Assembly: GCF_963678635.1 (NCBI RefSeq)
Contig: NC_087063.1
Coordinates: 66,020,471-66,084,470, forward strand
Length of the DNA: 64,000 bases
Source: Symsagittifera roscoffensis
Lineage: Eukaryota > Xenacoelomorpha > Acoela > Convolutidae
Direction: 5' to 3'
Part shown: in pieces, positions 35,412 to 45,388 of the stretch
Position numbering within the stretch: position 1 is the stretch's first letter
Layout of the letters: every line of letters starts with the position of its first letter
Program-made: the position numbers and the translations under genes
The notes under the pieces: model-generated
Told to the model about the DNA's origin: nothing
Databases searched by the model: none
The model's input: the letters and a program-made list of their open reading frames with translations, nothing else

Positions 35412-36401
35412 TCAATTATTACTTGCTGATTCCACTGTGCAATTTAGGCAGGATGTCTTCCTCAGCTTACAAACAAAAAGAGGACCCCAGTTCATCTGCT
35501 TAGTTGGTAAAACAATCACTCCTTCCTCTAACCTAATATAATGTAATAAACTCTCAAAAGGTCCCAGCTCGACAAACTCCAGTTTCACACAAAGACCTAT
35601 AGATTGTCGTAGAAGCCAGCGGATGATTTCGTTATTCTGTTTCATATTTAGCGTGCAAGTCGAATACACGACAATTCCACCTACCCGGCAGCTTTTAATT
35701 GCGGAAACCAAAAGTTTTTTTTGAAGCTCAGAAGGATCGTCTTGGATGCGGAAAACTTGCTCAGCTGTCACCCTGTTGTCAAATAGGTAGCGATCATTTG
35801 TGCAAGGAGCGTCAACTAAGACTCGATCAAACTGACCTTCAGTTAAACGTCCAAATTCAATCCCATTCATACTTGAAATTTCACAATTGATGCTATCAGA
35901 TATGAATGTATTTACTGTACTTTGGAGTTTCCATCTCCTCTCGCATAATAATTCATTGGCAACGAGCTTTTGTAAGTCGATGCCAGTCCAAGCAATCAGA
36001 GAGGTTTTGGCTCCAGGGCTGGCACACATGTCTAAGACTCGTAAGAAATTGCTATATTTGTAATTTCTCGGCTCTGACACATCTAACGCCTCGACACTCA
36101 GTGCCGAAGAAAGACTCATAAAGAAAACCGGGGATTTCGCTCCAAAACTCATAGTATTTGATAGACCCTTTGGAAATGAGCAACCTTCTAAATTTTTCCA
36201 TTCAACATTAAAGTTGCTTTTCCGTTTCAGGAAGCTACGCAAATCCGCCGAAATATTAGGATTCAACCAGGCAAAGTTTGACCGCTTACGATTATTTTTA
36301 TAAGCAACTTCGACTGTTTTCCACACCTTCGAACCAAAAAACATTTCGCAACTTTCTTTCACATGATTTCTTAACAGCGAGCAGTGCATGATTTTTGTCA
36401 T
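35412..36401 (-). CDS. NSUN3/NSUN4-type RNA cytosine-C5 methyltransferase
   Basis: A 329-residue protein from the ATG at 36,401, in a single exon. (The frame is open to a TTG two codons earlier; the ATG is the natural start.) It has the SAM-binding motif VLDMCASPGAKT (about residues 122-133), the DAPC motif (197-200) with its conserved cysteine, and the catalytic STCTLN motif (247-252). The C-terminal MNWGPLFVCKLRK is typical of the mitochondrial NSUN3/NSUN4 branch, which methylates mitochondrial tRNA-Met (NSUN3) or 12S rRNA (NSUN4). DAPCTNDR and AIKSCRVGGIVVYSTCTL lean to NSUN3, but I cannot separate the two without a tree. All key residues are present and the length fits. Confidence 0.88.
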   Translation of the reverse strand: MTKIMHCSLLRNHVKESCEMFFGSKVWKTVEVAYKNNRKRSNFAWLNPNISADLRSFLKRKSNFNVEWKNLEGCSFPKGLSNTMSFGAKSPVFFMSLSSALSVEALDVSEPRNYKYSNFLRVLDMCASPGAKTSLIAWTGIDLQKLVANELLCERRWKLQSTVNTFISDSINCEISSMNGIEFGRLTEGQFDRVLVDAPCTNDRYLFDNRVTAEQVFRIQDDPSELQKKLLVSAIKSCRVGGIVVYSTCTLNMKQNNEIIRWLLRQSIGLCVKLEFVELGPFESLLHYIRLEEGVIVLPTKQMNWGPLFVCKLRKTSCLNCTVESASNN

Positions 36402-36740
36402 CTTCAACTCTCGAATAACGAATAAATTAGTAGGTTAGGCATAATCGACAACATTCGGCATCAAAAAAAGAATATCAAACAAAAAAGTTCGAAAACATCT
36501 CTTTTTTTTGCCATATTTTTGAACCCTTTTTAAAAATTTTTTCTATTAAGGTAAATCAGAAGGCCAAAAATTATAATAGTAATTGAAGTTATAATTATAG
36601 TGGTAACTTCACAAGTCTTTCATCATTTCACCCAATGATTCAATAGCCTTATTCTTGTCATAAACTTATTAAATAGATTGTTATGATGTGGAAAGCCCAC
36701 GTGCAGTGGTGAGAAATGAAGTTACGTTGAAGGCAGATCC
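36402..36740. other. Upstream region of NSUN, no further gene
   Basis: AT-rich DNA between the NSUN start and the LINE relic. The NSUN promoter should lie here, but no element is recognisable. Confidence 0.4.
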
Positions 36741-36745
36741 CTGGT

Positions 36746-37938
36746 TGCGAAATATCAATTGGTTGCGACTGTTGCCTAAGTTGGTACCATGCGAGCTGTG
36801 TGAACATTACCACGAAACAATTTGATGTTCTGAAAGCAATTCCAAACTCGAGTTGGTGCTGCGATGACTGCAAACAGTACATTGATAACAACCCAGCATC
36901 TCAAAAATTTGTTGAAACATGTGAAAACAGTGTCAAGGAAGCTAGCAATGTTAACACAAAAAGCGAACTTTTTCTCTAGCACGTTTTAGACGAAGAGCAT
37001 CGAGCGAGTTCACGACAAGATCACCAACAATTCTGTGCCACTTTTTTCGGCAACAGTCAAAAACAAAGAGCAAACACGTGAAAGAACTCACCAGAACAAC
37101 CAACAGCAGTAGAACCCAGAAAAAAGTGTGGTTATTAGCGATGTTAAAGACTTTAGGTGTGCTCGAAGTACGTCGTCTATCAAATCTATTGAGCAAGCAA
37201 ATCAAAATCACGAAGTTCAAACTGACGTTTCTTTCGGCAAATGGTCGCATTATTGGCAAATGGCAAATGAAACAGTCGCCGAGACGATAGTCGAGGAATG
37301 GGATTCGTCCATGTTCGGAGGTTGGAAATGCGAAATGGGACGGAATCAAAAAACAAAAGCTTTTCATTGGTTTTCAAAGATGTTCCTCAAGATATGGAAC
37401 GAGATTCTGGTTTCAGAGAAAGTGAATTGCATGACTAGCTCAAAAAAGACTACCCAAATACATGTGCCTCGCGACTGACGAACTACCGCACAGGGCGACC
37501 TTTCAGACTTATCAAAGAAGAACTGCCGTCGGAAACAGAGTATGAACGTATTTGAGCCAAAAGCGTCTATTTCGGATACTGTTGGGTCAACGCAGATTAA
37601 GCAAGACTTCCCTTGCCTTGGATAATTCAGTGCAACAAGTGTTTGAAGTTCGGACTATCGCGAGAATGTGTTCCTCTACAGCAGAAAAATACAGCAACTG
37701 TTCTCAAGAACACAAACACACCGACTCACAAAAATGAAAAAATAATGCAAATTTCACTTCAAGATGTACAAATTGCAATGGAGAGCATAACTCAATTTCT
37801 AAAGATTGCCAAAAAAGATGTGAAAGTCTTGCTAAATTGTGCAAAAGGAACAATATTCCACTACCTTCAGCTCTCCAGCATCTGGCTGTACACCATGAAT
37901 CTGGACGAATCCCATTCCTCGACTATCCCATTCCTTTT
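36746..37938 (+). mobile_element. LINE ORF1 relic with PHD finger and CCHC knuckles
   Basis: The plus strand encodes a PHD-like finger (IGCDCCLSWYHASC to SSWCCDDCKQY, 36,746-36,871). Then, through several frameshifts, comes a Gag-like nucleic-acid-binding protein: FSLVFKDVPQDMERDSGF (about 37,358), KDYPNTCASRLTNYR, and two zinc knuckles (CNKCLKFG from 37,631 and CTNCNGEHNSISKDC from 37,765). PHD fingers plus CCHC knuckles are known in ORF1 proteins of CR1/Jockey-type LINEs. The relic is cut off at 37,938, exactly where homology to the LTR begins. Confidence 0.65.
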
Positions 37939-38164
37939 GAGACCTAAGTATGGGGACGTTCTTATTTTCTAAAGTGGTGGGTAATTTGGTAGTGGCCTTT
38001 AAAATGTAACGTGTTCTAGTCTCATGTCGCAAGTGAACCGAATTGGCTCCGACCGTTTTTGAGGTAGAAAAACACAAGAGATAGTGTCCCTGACTCTTGA
38101 GCCAATGGTTATAGGGCCTATTTTTCTTAAGCCTCATATGTGACCGAAGTAGGCGACTGTTACA
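37939..38164 (+). repeat. Partial 5' LTR of element 2 (LTR2 type)
   Basis: Matches the last quarter of the complete LTR2 copy (39,661-39,896), beginning at GAGACCTAAGTATGGGG and ending in TGTTACA. The first ~660 bp of the LTR are missing, so the copy starts inside the LTR, abruptly after LINE sequence. Confidence 0.85.
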
Positions 38165-38175
38165 TAGTGTTTTTA

Positions 38176-38188
38176 TGGCGCTCCTGGG
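38176..38188 (+). promoter_or_regulatory. Primer-binding site of element 2
   Basis: TGGCGCTCCTGGG lies 11 bases after the LTR end. It begins with TGG, as expected for pairing with the CCA end of a tRNA. Element 1 has the same 13 bases at the same distance. The primer tRNA was not identified. Confidence 0.7.
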
Positions 38189-38679
38189 GCTTTTTTTACG
38201 ACATCATGACTACGGAGTCGAACCCACTTGACACAGCTCCGGGCTACATGCCCATTCTAGAGTACCGGTGGTACGGTTCAGCGGGAACGTGTAAGCCTTC
38301 CGGTTGTACCGTGATAGCTTTTTAAGAAAACTTGAGAAAACTTCCTGGTACGCTCTCCGAACGAGGCTTAGCTAACCGAGTAAGGGGGGTAACAAGGGGG
38401 ACAAAAACACGAGCAAAAAGACAAAAAAGCGAAACAAAAACAAGAAAAAAGTATAGAAAAAGGATGTAACAGTCGCCTACTTCGGTCACATATGAGGCTT
38501 AAGAAAAATAGGCCCTATAACCATTGGCTCAAGAGTCAGGGACACTATCTCTTGTGTTTTTCTACCTCAAAAACGGTCGGAGCCAATTCGGTTCGCTGGC
38601 GACATGAGACTAGAACCCGTTACAGCTTGAAGGCCACTACCAAAATATCCCCCACTCTAGAAAATAAGAACGTTCCCAT

Positions 38680-40496
38680 TGTAACATTCGCCCGGAAGAT
38701 ACATATCGACGGATAACAAAACTAAGTCTTAAGACGACTGGCTAGCGCCTAAACAGAGCTTTGTATGCTTTTCACCGTCTCTACCAAGCCAGTACTTTTC
38801 GGTGGTCCTTCTAACATTGGGTCGACAAAAACGTTACTGTTCTCCGGCTTCGACCAGAACGCTCAAATTAACTTAATTACATGCAAATAGTGAGCTCATG
38901 GCTGGGTCTCAGTATCCCCAGACCACGAGGTCACTCCTAAAAACAGGGTTACTACTTATTATATTACTATTATTTTTGTTCAGTAGTGTGCCAGTCGGTC
39001 ATATTTGGAAGTTTGACCTTGAGAGGAGCAAAAAACACTTGATTTTGGAGTGAAATTTCGAATGGAACCTGTCATGCACGATTTTCTCGCGAGAACTGAA
39101 AATCAGAAAAAGAAGTTAGAACAATTTCAGAACAATTGAGTCGCATACGCGGGAAAGTCGCAAGAAAAAGCAGTAGGAAATTGCTATTCACAATTTCCAT
39201 CACTATAATAATCGAGAGTAGAGCTGTCCCATCTGTGACAGAGACGAGAGCATTCCCACGAATTGGATTATAGCGACTGGAGTATTATTCGGAACTGGAC
39301 TAGAGTGAACCTTCGGTGGAAAGGTGGACAGCTTGAGTGTCCTAATGGTTCACAAGAAAACTATTGTCTAGAGTGTAAACTCGTTCTCATTGTTAAAACT
39401 ATAAAACATTAGACTCATTTAGTTACGTTATTTAATTCTTGAGTTAATTACCGACTGGATTATTTCCCACTTCTTGAGCGTGCTACTATGTGAGTACAAA
39501 TTTAAGTTCTAGAGTGTGTTTTATGATTGTTATGTTGAGGTAAGGCGAGTTTTAGGTTGATCCATCTGAAATGGATCAAAGTTCCACTGTCTAATAAAAA
39601 GTAACTTAACGGATTGTTCCAACCCGGTTTTTAACGGCGTTCATGTATTTTGGGTATCTAGAGACCTAAGTATGGGGACGTTTCTAATTCTAGAGTGGGG
39701 GGATATTTTAGTAGTAGCCTTTAAGCTGTAACGGGTCGTAGTCTCATGTCACAAACGAACCGAACTGGCTCCGACCGTTCTTGAGGTAGAAAAACACAAG
39801 AGATGGTGTCCCTGACCCTTGAGCCAGTGGTTATAGGGCCTATTTTTCTTAAGCCTCATGTGTGACTGCAGTAGACGAATGTTACATAGATAAAAATCAT
39901 CATCTCCATCGAAGATGGATCAACCCTCTCCCCCAACTCCTAGCACCTCATCCTTGTCAAAACTAATCCAAATATCAATTAAATTCAAGTCAGGACATGA
40001 CAGGATGCTAAAAGTTCACACGAGTCAATAAATGTTTTCCGTCCCGAGACCCTTCCGGATTCTTGAATCCGGTGAATCAAGCCCGTTGATCTCGATTTCT
40101 TCCCAATCCGGAAGGCTGATTTCTTACCCTTCACCGTTGTTCGCAACGGCCTTGCAACTATTGTAGCAGCACAATAGTTGCAACTCGGAACGTTTTCTGC
40201 AATCTGCTGCTGTTTTTCTTATCACGATTGTCGTTGCTATCGTCAGCGCAACTAATGTTGTTGTTGTTTCTTCTCTCGTTTTTTGTTAAAATGGCCGTTT
40301 CAGCATTTCTCAGAAATGTGACGTCATCATTCGAATTTTTGAAATTTTAAAATACTAGAATATTCCAGCCCTCACCGTTTGGCTAAACGTTCCAATAACG
40401 CCCTTAGTTCTTAAAAACCACCAATCCGGAAGGCTTACTGCTAAAACTCCGAATTCTGCAGAGATTGCATTTTGGCCATTCTGGTCGAATGTCACA
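38680..40496 (-). repeat. 3' LTR of element 1, split by a solo LTR2
   Basis: Matches the 5' LTR at 58,728-59,641 in two blocks: 38,680-38,996 and 39,897-40,496. Removing the 900-bp insert and one TAG restores exactly 914 bp. Confidence 0.92.
38997..39896 (+). mobile_element. Solo LTR2 (plus), 900 bp, youngest insertion
   Basis: Begins TGTGCCAGTCGG, ends GAATGTTACA, and is flanked by TAG on both sides (38,994-38,996 and 39,897-39,899). The uninterrupted sequence (CAGTAGATAAAA) is preserved in the other LTR at about 59,030. It is a complete LTR2 and serves as reference for the other two copies. It begins and ends like an LTR and holds no coding sequence. Confidence 0.9.
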
Positions 40497-40498
40497 TA

Positions 40499-40509
40499 CT
40501 CCCCGGACA
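40499..40509 (-). promoter_or_regulatory. 3' polypurine tract of element 1
   Basis: The minus strand reads TGTCCGGGGAG-TA immediately before the LTR start TGTGACATT. A purine run two bases from the LTR is where plus-strand DNA synthesis is primed in LTR elements. The same 11-mer recurs four times inside pol. Confidence 0.65.
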
Positions 40510-41313
40510 GTCCGGTCAATGTCCTCATTGAATCGCGCAATGTTCGTAAAATGGTTACAGTGTCATCGAACAGAATTTACAAAATGCACGAAATTACTTT
40601 TATCCACGTCACATCGACTCACTGCAGAATAGAAATGGCATCATACTACATCACTATAGCCTACAAATTCTTTCATTAATCTGCACATTAAGGATATGAC
40701 TTAAGATAAAACATATTTTCTGACTTCCATTGTCAATGTCCCGATTAAAACTTTTTTTCTTAGATTTAAAAGGTGTTGGCTTGCAGGACAGTCCTGCCAA
40801 CCAACAAGCTAAAATTATCCTACTATGCTCCTTCCCTTCGGAAATCTTGCTTGTTTATTGTCCTGAATTTTAAAACTAAGAAACTTTGTGGTTAGAAAGA
40901 ACAATGCAACAACCTCCCTCCTCAAGAAGTTACTCAAGTTTTTCATGTCACCACAAAGTGATCAGTCTTCCTAAGTGATTAAAAACAATCATGCAGGCTG
41001 GAATATTTAAATATACTCTTCCCTTAAGCCTTTCTAAATAAATAATAAGTGTCTCTAAAGCCACTTCTGCTAAAATCAAAATGCAAATTTATAAAAGCAA
41101 CAATTTCAAAACTCAACAAAATGTTTCAGTTTTCAATTACAACTTGGTTGCTTGGTTTCTCACTTGAGTTTTTCACACACATAAAACAATTCTGAGTTTT
41201 AAGTTTTCTTCATCACTCCTTTGTTCTCTTCTTTTTTTGTCGTTTAGAAGTTCTAAAACTTCCAAATTCTTCTAATTCTCTTTCTTGTTGCCTCTTGTTT
41301 TCTCGACCATTCG
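40510..41313. other. 3' untranslated part of element 1
   Basis: About 800 bp between the last ORF and the polypurine tract, AT-rich, with no ORF of note. Confidence 0.6.
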
Positions 41314-41856
41314 TCAATGTTCCATTTCCTCCTCCTGTGATGCTGACTCCGCACTTTCGGTTTCCGTGTCTTGTAGCACGTCGTTGGCTATCCTGACGCT
41401 GTTGGAAGCCGTCCTCCAACACTTCTGCTCTTCTACCCTCTGTTTACAGCAAGGTAGTGGATCCACGTTGGATTCTCTGTTTCTGCAGAAACTGTTGTGG
41501 AGACACAACGTCACGTTTCTCTCCAAATCTTCTTTCAGCATCTCTGCCTTCTCATTTCCACTACGCTCACTCGTTCTGGAAATTCTTTTCACGGCGGTGG
41601 TCACTGCATTCCGATGAGTCACGAGAGCTCGCTTGAAAGCTCCTGCCCCAATGTCCAGCTGATATTCACTGTACACCCTGCCGTGCTTCGACATATGCTT
41701 TTTCGCATACTCGTACAACCATGCAGTCATGTTGGCTCTGAACCATGGCATCAATCGTTTTCTCACCCATATCTTCTTCACTTCCATCGGAATGTTTAGA
41801 ACTTTGCACATTGTCTCAAAAAGATCTAAATCTTTTAGACAATCTAATTTCCGCAA
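41314..41856 (-). CDS. Element 1 accessory ORF, 180 codons, unidentified
   Basis: The frame is entered from the -1 frame of the ORF upstream (13-bp overlap). Its first codon by length is TTG and there is no ATG at the border. The sequence is helical with a basic middle (AVTTAVKRISRTSERSGNEK), two cysteine clusters (CLHNSFC, PCCKQ) and an acidic serine-rich end (TETESAESASQEEEMEH). No family recognised. It is probably the C-terminal continuation of the 426-codon ORF, separated by a frameshift. Confidence 0.5.
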   Translation of the reverse strand: MRKLDCLKDLDLFETMCKVLNIPMEVKKIWVRKRLMPWFRANMTAWLYEYAKKHMSKHGRVYSEYQLDIGAGAFKRALVTHRNAVTTAVKRISRTSERSGNEKAEMLKEDLERNVTLCLHNSFCRNRESNVDPLPCCKQRVEEQKCWRTASNSVRIANDVLQDTETESAESASQEEEMEH

Positions 41857-43124
41857 TTGTTCTCTCCTGGCGCCTCCTGTCTATTATTTTCTCTCACATG
41901 AGCTTCCAGCCATCGTATCGCCATCATAACTCCCACTATCACTATTGTTACGGGCTGTGATGAATCTGGTAAACCCATGGAGAGCAGCTCTCCAGAGTCC
42001 CAGATCAACATCAGATTACTACGCTTGGGATACCACCAGGTCTGCAGCAAGCAGTGGCAAGGAAACTCGTCATGCGTCAACATGATGCTCCTCCAATTAC
42101 GTTTTCCCGAAGCTTCCAGCAATGGTTCCACTTCCATCATCACTCGGTGGATTTCATCATTCTCATCTACTGCATTGTAATCTGAGACAATTGATCCTCT
42201 CTGTTTCTGTTTTTCGAAGTCACTGAAGTTCCCGCTCACATATCCCATGAACTTCTTTCCTAGTATTGACTCCAACTCTTCTTTGGTTCTCTCTGGAATT
42301 GCTGAGAACATCTTACATAGTAACTCGTAAGACTTTTCAGACATTCTCGCCAATCTCACACACTTCGGCACTGAGAAGGCTTGATCCACGATCGTTCTTG
42401 TACTTTTCACGTCCACAGCCACGAAATGCACAGGATATCTGCTCTTGCACATTGGAGCCAACGTTGAACCCACCAAATATCGTGCTCCTGATGGTCTACA
42501 GTAAGTTTCGCTGTGTCTGATGTTCATCTCCGTTTCGATTGCTTCCCTCCATTTTCCTAGATATTTCTGCTCAGTCTGCAGAACTCCTGGGAATACTTCT
42601 ACGCTGATGGCTGTGACCATCTCATGTTTCTGTTCTAGATTCAATAGTGACTCTAAAGAACCAAACATGCTGTAGAATCCTAGTGCAGTCACTAGATTCA
42701 CATCGGTTCCTCCATGGCAATCTGCTATCAGTTCCGTCTCCGTTCTTGCTTTCATCACCACATTTCCAAACAATACTGTCAATTGCTTGTGTTGTTTATC
42801 CAGGGTTTTCACACAGTCTAGACCTCCACAAACATGACCCTCCAGTCCACAGACTTCCGCCAGACAGCTACCAGGCTTGACCCAGTCTTCTGGTCCCCAG
42901 CCAGGCAACTCTACTTTATCTTCTCCGTTGCTCTTAGAGGCCGTTATCATCACATTATATATGATGTTGAGGTCACGCAGGTTACAGTCTGCATTCAGTT
43001 CCCTCTGTACGTCTTGTGTCGCCCGTAATATTGAGTCAGCGTTGGGACTAGGACACCATGATGGCCTCATCAATTCCCACACTGCCATCAAGCTCGTTCT
43101 CAGTAATTCATCTGAGAATCCCAA
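41844..43124 (-). CDS. Element 1 accessory ORF, 426 codons, unidentified
   Basis: Starts at TTG in the -1 frame relative to the ORF upstream (25-bp overlap), so it too is likely a continuation. A cysteine cluster (C87, C92, C99, C104: CLAEVCGLEGHVCGGLDC) lies in the N-terminal quarter. A short hydrophobic stretch (PVTIVIVGVMMAI, about residues 391-403) lies near the end. There is no signal peptide, and the hydrophobic stretch is too short to call a membrane anchor. The position between pol and the 3' LTR is where envelope genes lie in errantiviruses, but nothing here identifies it as an envelope protein. Confidence 0.55.
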   Translation of the reverse strand: MGFSDELLRTSLMAVWELMRPSWCPSPNADSILRATQDVQRELNADCNLRDLNIIYNVMITASKSNGEDKVELPGWGPEDWVKPGSCLAEVCGLEGHVCGGLDCVKTLDKQHKQLTVLFGNVVMKARTETELIADCHGGTDVNLVTALGFYSMFGSLESLLNLEQKHEMVTAISVEVFPGVLQTEQKYLGKWREAIETEMNIRHSETYCRPSGARYLVGSTLAPMCKSRYPVHFVAVDVKSTRTIVDQAFSVPKCVRLARMSEKSYELLCKMFSAIPERTKEELESILGKKFMGYVSGNFSDFEKQKQRGSIVSDYNAVDENDEIHRVMMEVEPLLEASGKRNWRSIMLTHDEFPCHCLLQTWWYPKRSNLMLIWDSGELLSMGLPDSSQPVTIVIVGVMMAIRWLEAHVRENNRQEAPGENNCGN

Positions 43125-43405
43125 CCCAAACCCACTCTTTTGTCGGATTTTGGTACTGAAGGTGCAGTCACCTCTTCTTCCAAGACCAATCCCAATTTGG
43201 CCTGTGGATTGTTAACGCTCTTAATCGTTACAATTCTGGACGTCCAGAATCTTAGTAACACCGCCTGCTCATAATCAAAGAAGCAATCGCGTATGTCTTC
43301 ACTCAGGAAAGGATTGTACGCTATTCCTATAATCCCGGATACGTACCTATATGACTTCGTCTTGATCGGTCCACAGTATTCACTGGATTTCGGCAATGCT
43401 CCCAT
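43100..43405 (-). CDS. Element 1 accessory ORF, 101 codons, in frame with the ORF upstream
   Basis: It shares the frame of the 659-codon ORF and is parted from it only by TAA plus one codon (CTCACTAAATAATCTATGGG on the minus strand). It may be translated by stop readthrough, by reinitiation at its ATG, or be the tail of one ORF with a nonsense mutation. The sequence (SYRYVSGIIGIAYNPF, CFFDYEQAVLLRFW) is not recognised. Confidence 0.5.
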   Translation of the reverse strand: MGALPKSSEYCGPIKTKSYRYVSGIIGIAYNPFLSEDIRDCFFDYEQAVLLRFWTSRIVTIKSVNNPQAKLGLVLEEEVTAPSVPKSDKRVGLGWDSQMNY

Positions 43406-43408
43406 AGA

Positions 43409-45388
43409 TTATTTAGTGAGTCTCAACTCCTTGTTTGAGAATCTCCTGATCTCGTCTATCTTTTTCATGGGTTCCAATTCTTCAGGTTCTTTCATGTTCA
43501 CCCTCATCGGTTTACTTTGCTGCATATCCAGCATTGCTAGTAAAAACAAGGCTTTCGTTCGCTCATCGCCTTCCCTCAACATTTTAACACAAGTGTTTAA
43601 TGCAGGTACTGAAATCTGCTTTATCAGGAATCGAATGAAACAGAGAGCGTCTCTCCGCTTCGCACACGCTACTGCTGCTCCCTCCTGGACTATCAGATCT
43701 CTCAGATTCGTCATAAGGAAAACCTTTTCTTCTTTTGATCTCTTTCTTTCTTCTGAATCATATTCTTCGCGAGTCAGTCCCATCATGCACCGGGCGAACC
43801 TGAGTTGTAACTCTGTCCTTACGTAAGGTACTGCCACGAGAGCATGTATTCTTGGCGTAGTCCTCATTTCTTCTTCGAAATACCTCAATACTACTGCTTT
43901 CCATGGAAGGCTCACTAACTGCTCGATTGTTTCCGCCTGTATGTCAGACGACGCCAAAGTTCCATATGCCTTCTGCTTGAGGGTGGTGCCTTGCAACATC
44001 ATTTCCAGATAACCCTCCATGGCTTTTTCGTCTTCCAGGGCCATTACATACCCTCTAGCCGAGTTTCGGTATTCCAACATCTCCATGTATCCACCGGTGG
44101 GTTCATCTATCGACACTGTCTCCGACACGGTTAGTCGGTTGTATTCCACTGGTGTTAGTTGTCCTGCAACACTTCCCTTTCCATGATTCATGGGAGATGG
44201 CTTGAAGTCCCTCATTTTGCTCTCTCCACATTGGCTGAGTATTTCCATTTCTAACGTTGCTCCAGTCAGAGTGCGGTCACTCCTTTTGGATTTATAACCG
44301 GTTGACTTTATCCCCGCCATGAGAATGGGTGGCACCATCGCTATATCGGTTAATATTCTATCTGTGCCAGACAATTGATAATCACCTTGCCCCAAATCCA
44401 TGACTTCTTCGACTCGCTTCCTTTTCGCTGAGTTACCAGCTTTCATCGATATTTCTGAATCCACTTTCGTCTTTCCAATTCTCCTCGGCATCACTCTGCT
44501 GCCTAACTTCATTTTCATCGCATTGATTTTATCAATCACCATTTTCGATCGCATCGTTCCTCTCCTGGTCCTTGACAGGTACACCACCTCTCCATCGTCC
44601 TGCGGTGTCATCTTGATGGGAGAATTCTCTTCACTCTCATCAGTGGCTGAGTCGATCAATAACTCACTCAGTCTTCCTTCACACTCATCAAGCTTGTCAA
44701 GTACTTCTCTCATCAAGGGTTGATTGAGACCTGTTTTGAGAATGGACTGGGTCCCATAGCTCTGAATCACAGTCCAGACTTCTTCCATGAACGCCACTCT
44801 GTCCAGCTTACATCCCGTCCTACTCTCGTGGTCTCGGTGATGTACTTCCCATTCTTCTTCGGGCAGCGTTCCCAAGAAGGGTACTCTGGCTGAGGCCTCT
44901 ATTCTTCTCCTCCTAGGTGATTCCATGAGGGTTCTCTGGTCGTTATTTCTTGAATTGCCAGGAGAGCTGCTCTCCGGCAAATTCCGTTTCATTTCCTCAA
45001 AGGCTGACGAAGGTTCCAGTGTCGATATGCCTTCATCCGCTGGCTCAGTCGTTTCCAACGTGTCTGCACTATTCTCAAGATCACTGAAGATATTGAAATC
45101 CAGGCTGGATGTTCCTCCTGTCGATGCCCTGTCGTCTTCCCCACCAGCTTGATCTTGTTGCATGGGTTCTTCAGTCTGACGGCTTCCACCCTGTCCGTCA
45201 TCTCCCTCTGACTTATCCTTGTTCGAGCTCGATGGTCCTTGTTCGTCATTGTCGGCTTCTTCCTGGAATCTCGGTATGAGCAATGTACCGGCTGATTTGT
45301 CTTCCTCTTCTCCATGGACCACTTTGATTTCTTCACAGCCGAATGGTGCTAGGAAGGTTCTCGTCTGCAATACTCCTCCCACTTTCAT
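43409..45388 (-). CDS. Element 1 accessory ORF, 659 codons, unidentified
   Basis: It has a genuine ATG start that lies inside the end of the ORF upstream (56-bp overlap, +1 frame). The first ~160 residues are acidic, Ser/Gly/Gln-rich and probably disordered. Basic clusters at 159-162 (RRRR) and 322-325 (KRKR) could be nuclear-localisation or RNA-binding signals. The C-terminal ~250 residues are compact and helical (LPWKAVVLRYFEEEMRTTPR, LRFARCMMGLTREEYDSEER). No transmembrane segment, protease or polymerase motif is visible. Its size and long open frame argue that it has been kept by selection until recently. Confidence 0.65.
   Translation of the reverse strand: MKVGGVLQTRTFLAPFGCEEIKVVHGEEEDKSAGTLLIPRFQEEADNDEQGPSSSNKDKSEGDDGQGGSRQTEEPMQQDQAGGEDDRASTGGTSSLDFNIFSDLENSADTLETTEPADEGISTLEPSSAFEEMKRNLPESSSPGNSRNNDQRTLMESPRRRRIEASARVPFLGTLPEEEWEVHHRDHESRTGCKLDRVAFMEEVWTVIQSYGTQSILKTGLNQPLMREVLDKLDECEGRLSELLIDSATDESEENSPIKMTPQDDGEVVYLSRTRRGTMRSKMVIDKINAMKMKLGSRVMPRRIGKTKVDSEISMKAGNSAKRKRVEEVMDLGQGDYQLSGTDRILTDIAMVPPILMAGIKSTGYKSKRSDRTLTGATLEMEILSQCGESKMRDFKPSPMNHGKGSVAGQLTPVEYNRLTVSETVSIDEPTGGYMEMLEYRNSARGYVMALEDEKAMEGYLEMMLQGTTLKQKAYGTLASSDIQAETIEQLVSLPWKAVVLRYFEEEMRTTPRIHALVAVPYVRTELQLRFARCMMGLTREEYDSEERKRSKEEKVFLMTNLRDLIVQEGAAVACAKRRDALCFIRFLIKQISVPALNTCVKMLREGDERTKALFLLAMLDMQQSKPMRVNMKEPEELEPMKKIDEIRRFSNKELRLTK

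Noticed and set aside
38216-38260. tRNA-like sequence with a B box (GGGTTCGACTCC, minus strand)
   Set aside because: The B box is perfect but no A box lies at a suitable distance. It is part of the element 2 leader just after its primer-binding site.
41844-43124. 426-codon ORF as an envelope glycoprotein
   Set aside because: The position fits, but there is no signal peptide, no fusion-peptide or furin-type site, and the hydrophobic stretch is too short for a firm membrane anchor.
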